Assembly: GCA_031290855.1 (NCBI GenBank) | Contig: JAISLM010000145.1 | Span: 1 to 24,070, forward strand | Reading direction: 5' to 3' | DNA: 24,070 nt | Source: Spirochaetaceae bacterium | GTDB taxonomy: Bacteria; Spirochaetota; Spirochaetia; Treponematales; Breznakiellaceae | Shown here: positions 6,922-14,522 of the stretch, piece after piece | Layout: every line of letters starts with the position of its first letter | Numbering within the stretch: position 1 is the stretch's first letter | The notes under the pieces: model-generated | The model's input: only the letters and a program-made list of their open reading frames with translations | The model's database searches: none | Told to the model about the DNA's origin: nothing | Program-made: the position numbers and the translations under genes

Positions 6922-7974
6922 ATGAAAGTTGCCATTAATGGCTTTGGACGCATAGGACGTCTCGTGTTTCAAGCGCTTGTCGGGCAGGGCCTGCTTGGAA
7001 AGGATAAGATTGACGTGGTGGCCGTGGTTGATATTTCAACCGACGCCAAATACTTTGCATACCAGTTAAAGTATGATTCGACACAGGGCAGGATGAACGC
7101 CGAAATTGGCACTAAAGGCGAGGATGTCCTTGTCGTAAACGGACACGAGATTAAATGCATCTCCGGCAAAGGGCTAACGCCCGCTCAGTTGCCGTGGAAA
7201 GAGTTCGGCGTAGAGTACGTGATCGAATCAACCGGACTTTACACCAACGAAAAGGCCTACGGCCACATAGAAGCCGGGGCCAAAAAGGTCATTATTTCGG
7301 CGCCCGGAAAATCAGGCGATCCTTCAAAACCGATAAAGACCTTTGTTATGGGCGTGAATCAGGACGAGTACAAGCCCGCCGAACATCACGTCATTTCCAA
7401 CGCGAGCTGTACGACAAACTGCCTTGCGCCGCTCGTTCATGTAATTCTAAAAGAAGGCATCGGCATCGAGACCGGCCTGATGACGACGATACATTCGTAT
7501 ACCGCGACGCAGAAAACCGTCGACGGCCCGTCCAATAAGGATTGGCGCGGCGGCAGGGCGGCGGCGATCAACATAATCCCGTCAACCACGGGCGCGGCAA
7601 AAGCGGTGGGCGAGGTACTGCCGTCCACAAAGGGCAAGCTTACCGGCATGAGCTTTCGCATCCCGACCCCGACCGGCTCCGTAGTGGACCTGACTTTCCG
7701 CGCCACGCGGGACACTTCCATCGAAGAGATAGACAAAAAGCTGAAAGACGCTTCAAAAAGCTATCTAAAAGGTATTCTTGATGTATCGGACGAGGAAATC
7801 GTGTCTACCGACATAATCCACAACGTCCACTCCTCGATTTACGACAGCCTGGCTACGCTGCAAAACAACCTGCCCGGCGAAAAACGTTTTTTCAAAGTTG
7901 TCTCGTGGTACGACAACGAATGGGGCTACTCCAACCGAGTAGTCGATCTGTTAAAGTTCATCGGCGGCAGGTAA
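6922..7974 (+). CDS. gap: Glyceraldehyde-3-phosphate dehydrogenase, phosphorylating
   Basis: The product is 350 aa, longer than the usual 330-340 for bacteria. It shows the NAD-binding start (INGFGRIGR), the catalytic ASCTTNCLAP (Cys163), the base His191 in TIHSYTATQ and the terminal WYDNEWGYSNRVVDL. It oxidises glyceraldehyde-3-phosphate to 1,3-bisphosphoglycerate in glycolysis. The Cys-His spacing of 28 and the segments TATRDTSIEEID-like, YDSLATLQNNLPGEKRFFK and KDWRGGRAA resemble the long kinetoplastid/Euglena enzymes more than the E. coli type. Such affinity has been described for spirochaete GAPDH genes. It is a single gene with its own promoter and a downstream hairpin. Confidence 0.97.
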   Translation: MKVAINGFGRIGRLVFQALVGQGLLGKDKIDVVAVVDISTDAKYFAYQLKYDSTQGRMNAEIGTKGEDVLVVNGHEIKCISGKGLTPAQLPWKEFGVEYVIESTGLYTNEKAYGHIEAGAKKVIISAPGKSGDPSKPIKTFVMGVNQDEYKPAEHHVISNASCTTNCLAPLVHVILKEGIGIETGLMTTIHSYTATQKTVDGPSNKDWRGGRAAAINIIPSTTGAAKAVGEVLPSTKGKLTGMSFRIPTPTGSVVDLTFRATRDTSIEEIDKKLKDASKSYLKGILDVSDEEIVSTDIIHNVHSSIYDSLATLQNNLPGEKRFFKVVSWYDNEWGYSNRVVDLLKFIGGR

Positions 7975-7983
7975 ATCCCTCAC

Positions 7984-8018
7984 ACGGGCCGTCCGCCTCA
8001 TTTCTTGCGGCGGCCCGT
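7984..8018 (+). terminator. Hairpin after gap
   Basis: The arms acgggccgtccgc and gcggcggcccgt pair around a 10-base loop 10 bases after the gap stop. Only a weak U tract (TTGTAT) follows, so termination may be partial. Confidence 0.6.
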
Positions 8019-8094
8019 TGTATGCTGCCGTAGTATAAATTACCTGTCAGTTATTGGGTGGACTTTACTCCGTTAGGTAGGCGCGATTAAGCGG

Positions 8095-8740
8095 CTTGCC
8101 CGGAGTTAACTCATTAGGGGCAGCATATTCAAGCCCCAAATGATGCCGCGAACCCGGTTATAATAGGCCCCGATTGCCTGACCTGCCCCGCAGAATGTCT
8201 GCCGTCCAGGGTTTTCGAATCCAGTTTGAGGGTTTTGAAACAAGATTCGGTACAGGCGAAGGCCTGGACAATTCCCCTTCCGGCTCATACTCTGACGAAC
8301 CGGGGGCAGCGTTCCGTCAGACGATCCCGAACGGCTATCGCGCAATACTGTAGCCCCGGTCCGAATGTAGGAGCAGACCCTCCCGGGTCGGTTGGCAACG
8401 GTCATCTCCAGGGCGGGGATGGTCGTATGGACCGCCTCCTACAGGCGCTTAAGCCGTTATCACGCATCAACCGGGCCGCTTTCTTTCGACTTACCAGCTT
8501 GCCGTACTCCCCGGCGGGGCGCATCCCTCACCCGCGGACTGCCGTACCGCCGGTGATGCTCCGCCACAATCCGGCGAATCAACTGAACTGGTTCCGCATA
8601 GGCTTCTTTCCGCCGCCGTTCCGACGAACCGTATTTTGCCCACCGGTAACAGGCGCCGCTACTGACCCCAAAAATTCATGCCCATCCTCCGGACGGTGTA
8701 TTCTTTCCGGTGCTCATTCATGAACCGGTACACCGTCAGC
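8095..8740 (-). pseudogene. IS3-family OrfB transposase remnant (DDE)
   Basis: The typical IS3 OrfB landmarks occur in order on the minus strand but in different frames: YRFMNEHRKEYTVRRM (near 8735), HRRYGSPRVRD, KKAARLMRDNGL (near 8500), LLHSDRG (8353-8367, second catalytic Asp), RQSMSRKGNC (near 8290), ESCFKTLK (catalytic Glu) and YYNRVR then GLEYAAPNEL at the end. Several frameshifts and at least one stop break the reading frame, so no active integrase-type transposase can be made. Confidence 0.88.
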
Positions 8741-8838
8741 GGGGCTCTGTCCGCGCGAAGATGGCGCGAACTGAAGTTCGGCCGCTTTTTTTAGGATTTC
8801 CAGTGAAGCTGAGCTTCGCACCGCCTCCCGCGGCGCCT

Positions 8839-9069
8839 TCACTTACTTCCGCGGGCGGGCCAGTTCCTCGTCCCTGGGCCGCCCGTGTCCGGAAAAGGCA
8901 TCAGGCCGGAGTCCGCGGCTTCCCGCTCCTGCCGCATCCACAGCCGCAACACACTCTCGTTGAGCCCTAAATCCGCCGCTATCCGGCCTATCGGCTTCTC
9001 TGCCGGCGCCGCCGCCTCGGCCTTGAATCCCTTCGGGTAAACCCGCCGTTCTTTGTCTTTCTTTCCCGT
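8839..9069 (-). pseudogene. IS3-family OrfA remnant (helix-turn-helix protein)
   Basis: The minus-strand reading ERRVYPKGFKAEAAAPAEKP, then IGRIAADLGLNESVLRLWMR, is the classic HTH_8-type N-terminus of IS3-family OrfA. The likely original start reads ACG at 9069-9067 in place of ATG, with a GAGGAG upstream. After DSGLMPFP the frame is lost. The adjacent frame continues GHGRPRDEELAR, which is the expected OrfA sequence. Further on, an EILKKAA-type segment appears near 8785. It should not make a working protein. Confidence 0.85.
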
Positions 9070-9144
9070 CTTTGTTCTCCTCTTCTGTTGTATTTCACGC
9101 TTATCTTTGTGTCTACCAGGAGGGGGTAAGGTCCACACAAATAT

Positions 9145-9201
9145 ATGATAAATGAGGCTTTCCCAAAACTAACCGGGTTTTGGGAAAGCCTCATTTATCA
9201 T
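9145..9201. repeat. Perfect 25-bp hairpin
   Basis: The arms at 9145-9169 and 9177-9201 are perfectly complementary over 25 bases with a 7-base loop (taaccgg). They contain gaggctttcccaaaac and its complement. The hairpin lies 10 bases outside the decayed IS3 end and 73 bases before the lipoprotein gene. It belongs to the CCCAAAAC hairpin family of this window. A T-rich stretch follows on the plus strand, so it could also terminate transcription. Confidence 0.9.
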
Positions 9202-9273
9202 TTTCGTCAAATTTTTTTGAAAAAAATAAAGCAAAACGCACTTTGCGGTCTATTTATATAGAGGAGGACATTC

Positions 9274-10329
9274 ATGAAGAAAACATTTTTTACACTGTTT
9301 TTTTTGATTGTAATGTTGTGCGCCATTCTGCCGTCATGCGACGACGGTACGAGCATCAACAAGGTTTTGGGCGTGGGTGCGGAAGCGCCCATGTTCATAT
9401 CGTACAAGGCGGCTCCGGGCAACGAGATTGAATTTCAGTTTTCCGTACCGGTTAAGGTGATTGAGGCATATATCAGCGAGGGGCTGGATATTGTGCCATT
9501 TCCCGATGAATATAAAGCGACGGTTACTCTAAGGCTCAAAGACGACCATTCCGGCGGCAAGAGCATTACCGCCGATCTGCTGGTGGAGGATGCTGACGGT
9601 AACAGCCTGAATCTGCTCGTGCCGTTCAAAACACGTAATAACCGGATACCTGCGCTAAGGCTGAACGAAGTGCGGCTTGATTACGGCAAAAACTCTTCGG
9701 GCAGGTATACTGTGGAATTTATAGAGATATTCACGGAAACAGCCGGAAATTTAGGCGCGATGCGCCTGTTTGCGGTAAGCACAAGCATGGACGAGCCGAT
9801 CTATGAATTCCCGCCGGCGGAAGTTGGGGCCGGGGAATACATAACGCTGCACATGCGCACGGTAAATGAGGAAGAGTCGCGTGACGAACTGGGCGATAAG
9901 CTTGACCTTTCGGTTACCAAGGTGAGCAAAGAAGGTGATATAAGCGACGAGGCCCGCGATCTTTGGGTAGGGAGTAAGGAAAAGTACCTGCATAAGGCGG
10001 ACGTTATCTACCTTGTTAACCAGGACGATATCATCATCGACGCCCTTGTGATAGCCGACAGCCCGGCCTCATGGGCGAAGAATAAGACGCTTTCGGCGGC
10101 CGCGGAAATGCTGGCAAAACAAGGCGCATGGCTTAGCGGGGACGGCAGTGCGGTAAAATCTCCCGGTTATACGGACGCTGTTGACAGCGCGAAAACCACG
10201 GCGACCCGCACACTTTGCCGGGACGAAACAGTGGCAGACAACGACACGCTGTCCAACTGGTATACCTGCGATACAAGCAACGCCTCGCCCGGTGATAAAA
10301 ATAGCGCCAGGCGTTATACGGCAAAGTAG
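9274..10329 (+). CDS. Lipoprotein with lamin-tail-like C-terminal domain
   Basis: The product is 351 aa. A lipoprotein signal (residues 1-22) ends in the lipobox LPSC with Cys22. About 35-120 looks like a beta-rich domain. About 125-345 resembles the lamin-tail domain: RLNEVRLDYG, YTVEFIEIF and GAMRLF, with a late WYTCDTSNASPGDKNSARR that matches the ASPG-x-N ending typical of that fold. Such domains occur in secreted and surface lipoproteins, often in adhesion or nuclease contexts. No nuclease motif is visible here. The ribosome-binding site GAGGAGG lies 6 bases before the ATG. It stands alone and converges on thrH, with only 5 bases between the two stops. The fold assignment is moderate and the ligand unknown. 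Confidence 0.75.
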   Translation: MKKTFFTLFFLIVMLCAILPSCDDGTSINKVLGVGAEAPMFISYKAAPGNEIEFQFSVPVKVIEAYISEGLDIVPFPDEYKATVTLRLKDDHSGGKSITADLLVEDADGNSLNLLVPFKTRNNRIPALRLNEVRLDYGKNSSGRYTVEFIEIFTETAGNLGAMRLFAVSTSMDEPIYEFPPAEVGAGEYITLHMRTVNEEESRDELGDKLDLSVTKVSKEGDISDEARDLWVGSKEKYLHKADVIYLVNQDDIIIDALVIADSPASWAKNKTLSAAAEMLAKQGAWLSGDGSAVKSPGYTDAVDSAKTTATRTLCRDETVADNDTLSNWYTCDTSNASPGDKNSARRYTAK

Positions 10330-10334
10330 GGTGT

Positions 10335-10940
10335 CTAGCCCGCCAGAAATCTGTCGATCTGTTCCATCAAGCCGTCGTAGCTTTCGACGGCGGGTACTTG
10401 CGGACACGCTTCGATGATAGCGGGCGGGGCTCGGAACAGGCAGCCCGAACCGGCCTCCTCGATCATCGAAAGGTCGTTAAACGAATCTCCCGCCGCGAAG
10501 ACCTCGCAGTTACAGGACTTGAACGCCCGTACCGCTTCTTTTTTGCCGTTCTTTTGCCGCAGTTTCCACGAGACGATCTCGCCGTCGTCCGCCGTCACCA
10601 GCGTGTTGCAAAAAAGCGTCGGATAGTCCAGTTGGCGCATCAGCGGACTTGCGAACTGTTCAAACGTGTCGGACAGGATGATCAGCCGGGTTTTGGCTCT
10701 TAGGGCGGCGGTGAATTCCGCCGCTCCGGGAAGCGGCGACATACCGGCTATCACTTTTTGTATGTCAGGCAGCTTCAGGCCCTTGCGCGACAGGATTTCG
10801 AGCCGAAAAGCCATCAGTTTATCGTAGTCCGGCTCGTCACGGGTCGTCCGCCGTAACTCTTTTATGCCGGTCGCCTGCGAAAAAGCGATCCATATTTCCG
10901 GCACAAGGACGCCTTCCAAGTCTAGACAAATAAGTTTCAT
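10335..10940 (-). CDS. thrH: ThrH-type phosphoserine phosphatase / homoserine phosphotransferase
   Basis: The product is 201 aa, close to the about 205 aa of Pseudomonas ThrH, and collinear with it from the first residue (MKLICLDLEGVLVPEIWIAF). HAD motifs are visible: the nucleophile in CLDLEG (Asp7), LSDTF (motif II), the Lys region LRQKNGKK and GDSFND (motif III). ThrH removes phosphate from phosphoserine and can move it to homoserine, linking serine and threonine synthesis. A longer frame to 11102 exists, but the family starts at the ATG at 10940 and the extra 54 residues look non-coding. No clear Shine-Dalgarno precedes this ATG, so the transcript may be leaderless or weakly translated. 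Confidence 0.9.
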   Translation of the reverse strand: MKLICLDLEGVLVPEIWIAFSQATGIKELRRTTRDEPDYDKLMAFRLEILSRKGLKLPDIQKVIAGMSPLPGAAEFTAALRAKTRLIILSDTFEQFASPLMRQLDYPTLFCNTLVTADDGEIVSWKLRQKNGKKEAVRAFKSCNCEVFAAGDSFNDLSMIEEAGSGCLFRAPPAIIEACPQVPAVESYDGLMEQIDRFLAG

Positions 10941-11265
10941 ACAAAAAGCATAAGCTATTTTGGAAAAAAGATGAACCCGCAAGCGCTGCGCCGCAGGCGC
11001 GTGCAAAGGCGCTTTCTCTTTGCGGGCGAGGTTTCGCTTCCCGCCCGGCTGATAAGGAGAAGTATTGTATAGCGAAAATTTCTTGTTAAAGTAATCAAAC
11101 ACTTGACAAGAAAGTTAGTACATGCTAGCTTGATTTATGTTCTACCGTGCTAACTCAAATTATGGGAGACTGGGTTTGCGCGGACCGTCCCCGGACGGCG
11201 GAACAGAAGTGGTAACAGCCCGAATCCTTTTGGAGGAGGGAAAATTTTTTACAAGGAGTGGTACA
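10941..11265. other. Divergent intergenic region thrH / P19 gene
   Basis: This stretch contains a GC-rich part (about 10975-11055) with no recognised function and a dyad with a promoter at 11079-11131. After that comes a leader of about 130 bases before the P19 start. The leader includes a small hairpin (ccgtcc/ggacgg, about 11185-11200) and an extra purine-rich ggaggaggg (about 11232). The leader is open in the frame of the downstream gene from 11137, but the added residues do not look like a signal peptide. Confidence 0.5.
11079..11131 (+). promoter_or_regulatory. Promoter with overlapping dyad (candidate metal regulator site)
   Basis: TTGACA (11103-11108) and TAGCTT (11126-11131) are 17 bases apart and would drive the metal-uptake locus. 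A dyad tttcttgttaa (11079-11089) / ttgacaagaaa (11103-11113), matching at 10 of 11 positions, overlaps the -35. A repressor bound there would block the promoter. Fur or a TroR/DtxR-type regulator is plausible from the cargo, but the sequence is not a recognisable Fur box. Confidence 0.5.
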
Positions 11266-11853
11266 ATGAAAATCAGAAATCTGATGGTACTTCTTTTGAT
11301 TGCGGTATGCTCGTCCGCGGCGTTTGCCAAAGGGCAGCAGGGTGGAACGAAGCCGGAAAGCATGGTGAACCCCGGCGAAGATGCCGGCTTTGAGGAATTC
11401 CCGTTAGGGGATGACTTTGAGCTCGGACCTCTAAACGTGGCGGGGGTGTATTTCCAGCCGGTGGATATGCTTCCGGCGGGGGCGGGTCTTCCCGCGTCCC
11501 AGTCGGACATGCACATGGAGGCGGATATTTCCGCGCTGGAGAACGATCTGGGCTTCGGCACCGGGGATTTTGTGCCGTTTTTGACCGTCAAGTACGAGAT
11601 TATCAAATCTACCGGCGAGAATGTCGGAGGCACGTTCATGCCGATGAACGCGAGTGACGGCCCCCACTACGGCGCCAACATCAAGCTTCCCGGCGGCGGG
11701 CCCGGCACCTACACCGTGCGCTTTACTATACAGAACCCCGAAGCGCTGGGCTATGTCCTGCACGTTGACAAAAGCACCGGCGTCCCCGGAAGGTTCTGGA
11801 CTACGCCTCTCGTGGCGGAATGGACGGTAAACTACGCCGGTCCGTCCTGGTAA
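11266..11853 (+). CDS. P19/Tp34-type periplasmic metal-binding protein
   Basis: The product is 195 aa. A signal peptide (1-21, ending AAFA) directs it to the periplasm. The mature part matches the P19/Tp34 family (Iron_transp): NVAGVYFQPVDMLPAGAGLP, then SDMHMEADISAL, FMPMNASDGPHYGANI and a late LHVDK. Family members bind Cu and Fe or Mn with conserved His, Met and Glu. Here candidates are His83 with its flanking Met residues, His134 and His166. Tp34 of T. pallidum is a lipoprotein, but this one has no valid lipobox (IAVC). The start is the ATG at 11266, with AAGGAG 9 bases upstream. It heads the metal-uptake locus and is followed by a terminator-like hairpin. Confidence 0.92.
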   Translation: MKIRNLMVLLLIAVCSSAAFAKGQQGGTKPESMVNPGEDAGFEEFPLGDDFELGPLNVAGVYFQPVDMLPAGAGLPASQSDMHMEADISALENDLGFGTGDFVPFLTVKYEIIKSTGENVGGTFMPMNASDGPHYGANIKLPGGGPGTYTVRFTIQNPEALGYVLHVDKSTGVPGRFWTTPLVAEWTVNYAGPSW

Positions 11854-11876
11854 GCGTTAATCCGTTTTACCTTATT

Positions 11877-11914
11877 CAGCTGTCGGACAGGTAGTCCGGC
11901 GGCTGGATTTTTTT
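11877..11914 (+). terminator. Intra-locus terminator/attenuator after the P19 gene
   Basis: A 12-bp stem (cagctgtcggac / gtccggcggctg, including G-U pairs) with a 5-base loop (aggta) is followed at once by GATTTTTTT. It has all marks of a rho-independent terminator, yet it lies inside the apparent operon, 24 bases after the P19 stop. It would let the abundant periplasmic protein be made in excess over the membrane parts. Confidence 0.8.
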
Positions 11915-11940
11915 ATGTTTTTATATAGATTAGGGAAAGT

Positions 11941-13179
11941 ATGCTTAGATACCTAATTCAGGTGATCGAAAATCTCTCGGTTACCGGGATAATCACGGCC
12001 CTGCTATGGGCCGCCATGAAGCGGGGCGGGGAAGATCGGAAGCGGGCCGCGCTGTGGGGCTGCGCCGCCGGCGCGGCGGCGGCGCTCGTGATCGCCGTGC
12101 TGCGGAGGACGACCGCGCTGATAAACCGGGGCTTTTTTAACACATGGACGCTGTCTTTCGCCGTACTGTTCGGCATACTGTACATCGTTTTCCTGTGGGC
12201 CCCGCCGCAAAAGCGCCGCACCGAAACGCTTTCCGTCTATGTGAACGCGCTGCTGCTGGCGGCGCTGCTGTTCTATTCCCTGACCACGATATTCCTGTAC
12301 CCGTCCGAATTCGTCCTCCCCGGAGAGAGCATCTTCAGCACGGACTTCCTCTTCTGTCTGGCGGGCTTTACGGCGGGACTCGTGATAGTAGCGCTCGCAT
12401 CGTCCGTGGTCTACAAGACGGCAAGAGCCGTACCTGAAACGCTGCGAAAGGCGCTTCTCAGCGCCGCGCTTGTCCTCGTTATCTGCAACGAGGCCGTCGT
12501 AGTCGTCCAGTTCTTGCTGGCGCGGCGGATCATCCCTATGCATCGCTGGCTTTTCGCGCTGATAATCGCCGGCGTAAACAACAGCGCCCTCTTCGTTTAC
12601 GGTACCATGCTGATAGGCTTAGTGCCGCCGCTCGCGCTGTTCGTCCGGGGGCTGCGGGCCCCGGTTACCGGGAATAACCCGGCGGAAAGGCGCAGGGTTC
12701 GCGCCGAGCGGAGAACGAACCGGCGGCGCTTCGCCGCCGTGACGGCGTGTTTCGCCGCCTCCGTCCTGGCGATGACGGTGGTCAAGGCCTACACGAAAAG
12801 GGGAGTGGAGCTTTCGCCTGCGGAGCCGATGACGATCTCAGGCGGCGAGATACTGATACCGCTCACCCAGGTAGAGGACGGTCATCTGCACCGTTTCGCG
12901 TACAACACGGATGACGGGACGGAAACGCGTTTCATCGTGATAAAAAAGAACTCCGTAGCTTACGGCGTGGGCCTCGACGCCTGCGACATCTGCGGCGCGA
13001 CCGGCTACTACGAGCGGAAGAAAGAGGTGATCTGCCGCCTCTGCGACGTGGTGATGAACATCTCGACTATCGGCTTCAAGGGCGGCTGCAACCCGGTTCC
13101 GCTGGAGTACAGCCTGCGGAGCGGCTATATGGTGGTGGAACTCGTGAATCTGGAAAACGAGAAGCACAGATTCAAATGA
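11941..13179 (+). CDS. Polytopic membrane protein with DUF2318 (FtrD-like) Fe-S domain
   Basis: The product is 412 aa. About seven hydrophobic helices fill residues 1-235. A basic loop (about 238-265) leads to one more helix (about 266-282), which anchors a soluble C-terminal domain. That domain has the DUF2318/FtrD-like Cys pattern CDICG (Cys348, Cys351), CRLC (Cys365, Cys368) and GGCNPVPLEY (Cys383), likely holding an Fe-S or other metal centre. Members accompany P19 in iron-uptake loci of Campylobacter and others and are thought to move electrons. Glu10 and Glu184 sit within predicted helices and could serve ion passage, since no FTR1 gene is present. That idea is speculative. The ribosome-binding site is weak (AGGG). 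Confidence 0.85.
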   Translation: MLRYLIQVIENLSVTGIITALLWAAMKRGGEDRKRAALWGCAAGAAAALVIAVLRRTTALINRGFFNTWTLSFAVLFGILYIVFLWAPPQKRRTETLSVYVNALLLAALLFYSLTTIFLYPSEFVLPGESIFSTDFLFCLAGFTAGLVIVALASSVVYKTARAVPETLRKALLSAALVLVICNEAVVVVQFLLARRIIPMHRWLFALIIAGVNNSALFVYGTMLIGLVPPLALFVRGLRAPVTGNNPAERRRVRAERRTNRRRFAAVTACFAASVLAMTVVKAYTKRGVELSPAEPMTISGGEILIPLTQVEDGHLHRFAYNTDDGTETRFIVIKKNSVAYGVGLDACDICGATGYYERKKEVICRLCDVVMNISTIGFKGGCNPVPLEYSLRSGYMVVELVNLENEKHRFK

Positions 13180-13208
13180 AAACGCTTTAATTAATTTAGG
13201 AAGGAAAA

Positions 13209-14507
13209 ATGTTTTGGAGAATGGTTCGCGGCGCCCTTTTTAGGCAGAAGGGCAAGATGCTGATGGTGGCCTTCACCGTGGCGCTCGGCGCGTCGCTGGC
13301 GACGGCGATGTTGAACGTGATGTTCGATGTCGGCGACAAGGTTAATCAGGAGTTGAAGACCTACGGGGCGAATATCAACACGCTCCCTCGCGGCGCGTCC
13401 CTGCTGGACGACCTGTACGGGGTGAACGACGGGGATGGTGTCTCGGACAAGTACCTGTCGGAAGCGGAACTGGGTAACATCAAAACGATATTCTGGGCCT
13501 TCAACATCGTAGACTTCACGCCGTACCTGAACGTCCGCGCCCGCCTAGTGCCGCCTCCGGGCGCTTACGGCGCGGGGGAGGTCCGCCTTGTCGGCACCTG
13601 GTTCAGCCGCCACCTCGAACTCCCCACCGGCGAGTCGCTCGATACGGGGATGCGCAACATGAAAAGCTGGTGGGACGTGCGGGGCAGGTGGATAGGCGAC
13701 GAAGACACCTCCGTTCTGATGGCGGGGGAAACGGCGGCGCAAAGGTTCGGCCTTGCTCTTGGGGATACGCTTACTATCGAAACGGCGGCGGGGAGGAGGG
13801 AGTTTACCGTCGGCGGCATATTCAGCGCGGGCGGGGACGAGGACGAGGCCTTCTACCTGCCGCTTGCAAGCGCCCAGGCGTTGGCGGACAGGCCCGGCCT
13901 CGTGAGCCGTGTCGAAGTGAGCGCCCTCACGACGCCGGACAACGAGCTTTCCAGGCGGGCGGCGCAGGATCCCTCCGGCCTTTCGATAAAGGAATGGGAG
14001 ACCTGGTACTGTACGGCCTACGTCAGCGCGATCTGCTACCAGATCGACGAGGTGATAACGGACGCCGTCTCCAAACCGATCCGCCAGGTGGCCGAATCGG
14101 AGGGCGCTATCCTGGAGAAGACCCAGCTCCTGATGCTGCTGATCACGATCCTGAGCCTGGCCGGCTCCGCGCTCGGCATATCGAACCTTGTCACGGCGAG
14201 CGTGATGGAACGGGCCGCCGAGATAGGGCTCCTCAAGGCGGTCGGCGCTCCTGACGCGCCGATCTCGGCCCTCGTGCTGGCGGAGATCGTCATTACCGGC
14301 ATCGTCGGGGGGACCGCGGGCTACTTCGCGGGGCTGGGCTTCGCGGAGATAATCGGGCGCTCAGTCTTTGGCGCGGCCATCGACATCAAACCGGTAGTGA
14401 TACCGATAGTCGCCGTCCTCGTGTTACTAGTGACTATGGCGGGCAGCATCCCGTCGATCAGGCTGTTGCTGTCGCTCCGCCCGGCGGAAGTGCTTCACGG
14501 CAGGTAA
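13209..14507 (+). CDS. ABC transporter permease, MacB/FtsX type (first)
   Basis: The product is 432 aa. One N-terminal helix (about 18-38) and a large extracytoplasmic domain (about 40-300, MacB periplasmic core type) are followed by three helices (about 305-330, 355-385, 395-420) of the FtsX domain. The cytoplasmic coupling segment ASVMERAAEIGLLKAVGA is typical. Such proteins do not usually carry ions. They couple ATP use in the cytoplasm to movement of periplasmic partners (mechanotransmission) or extract lipoproteins. In P19 loci of other bacteria, paired permeases of this type accompany the metal-binding protein. A WETWYCTAYVSAICYQ stretch (two Cys) lies near the membrane face. AGGAAGG precedes the ATG by 5 bases. 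Confidence 0.9.
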   Translation: MFWRMVRGALFRQKGKMLMVAFTVALGASLATAMLNVMFDVGDKVNQELKTYGANINTLPRGASLLDDLYGVNDGDGVSDKYLSEAELGNIKTIFWAFNIVDFTPYLNVRARLVPPPGAYGAGEVRLVGTWFSRHLELPTGESLDTGMRNMKSWWDVRGRWIGDEDTSVLMAGETAAQRFGLALGDTLTIETAAGRREFTVGGIFSAGGDEDEAFYLPLASAQALADRPGLVSRVEVSALTTPDNELSRRAAQDPSGLSIKEWETWYCTAYVSAICYQIDEVITDAVSKPIRQVAESEGAILEKTQLLMLLITILSLAGSALGISNLVTASVMERAAEIGLLKAVGAPDAPISALVLAEIVITGIVGGTAGYFAGLGFAEIIGRSVFGAAIDIKPVVIPIVAVLVLLVTMAGSIPSIRLLLSLRPAEVLHGR

Positions 14508-14522
14508 GGGACGGTTTTATCG

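Larger units (their letters stand above)
8059..9135 (-). mobile_element. Decayed IS3-family insertion sequence
   Basis: Related terminal sequences face each other. TGGACTTTACTCCGTTAGGTA starts at 8059, and the reverse complement of the right end reads TGGACCTTACCCCCTCCTGGTA from 9135, sharing TGGAC-TTAC-CC and GGTA. Between them the minus strand encodes an IS3-type OrfA and OrfB broken by several frameshifts and stops. The length (about 1.08 kb) is slightly below the usual 1.2-1.5 kb. No clear target duplication flanks it, which fits age. A perfect 25-bp hairpin stands just beyond the right end. Confidence 0.85.

Noticed and set aside
8226..8723. Plus-strand frame of 165 codons in the IS3 remnant
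   Set aside because: It is a shadow of the decayed OrfB, whose motifs all lie on the minus strand.
10941..11102. N-terminal extension of ThrH
   Set aside because: It does not match the family, which starts at the ATG at 10940.
12004..12543. 179-codon frame antisense to the DUF2318 gene
   Set aside because: Its product is Arg/Gln/Glu-rich low complexity. The plus strand encodes clear membrane helices.
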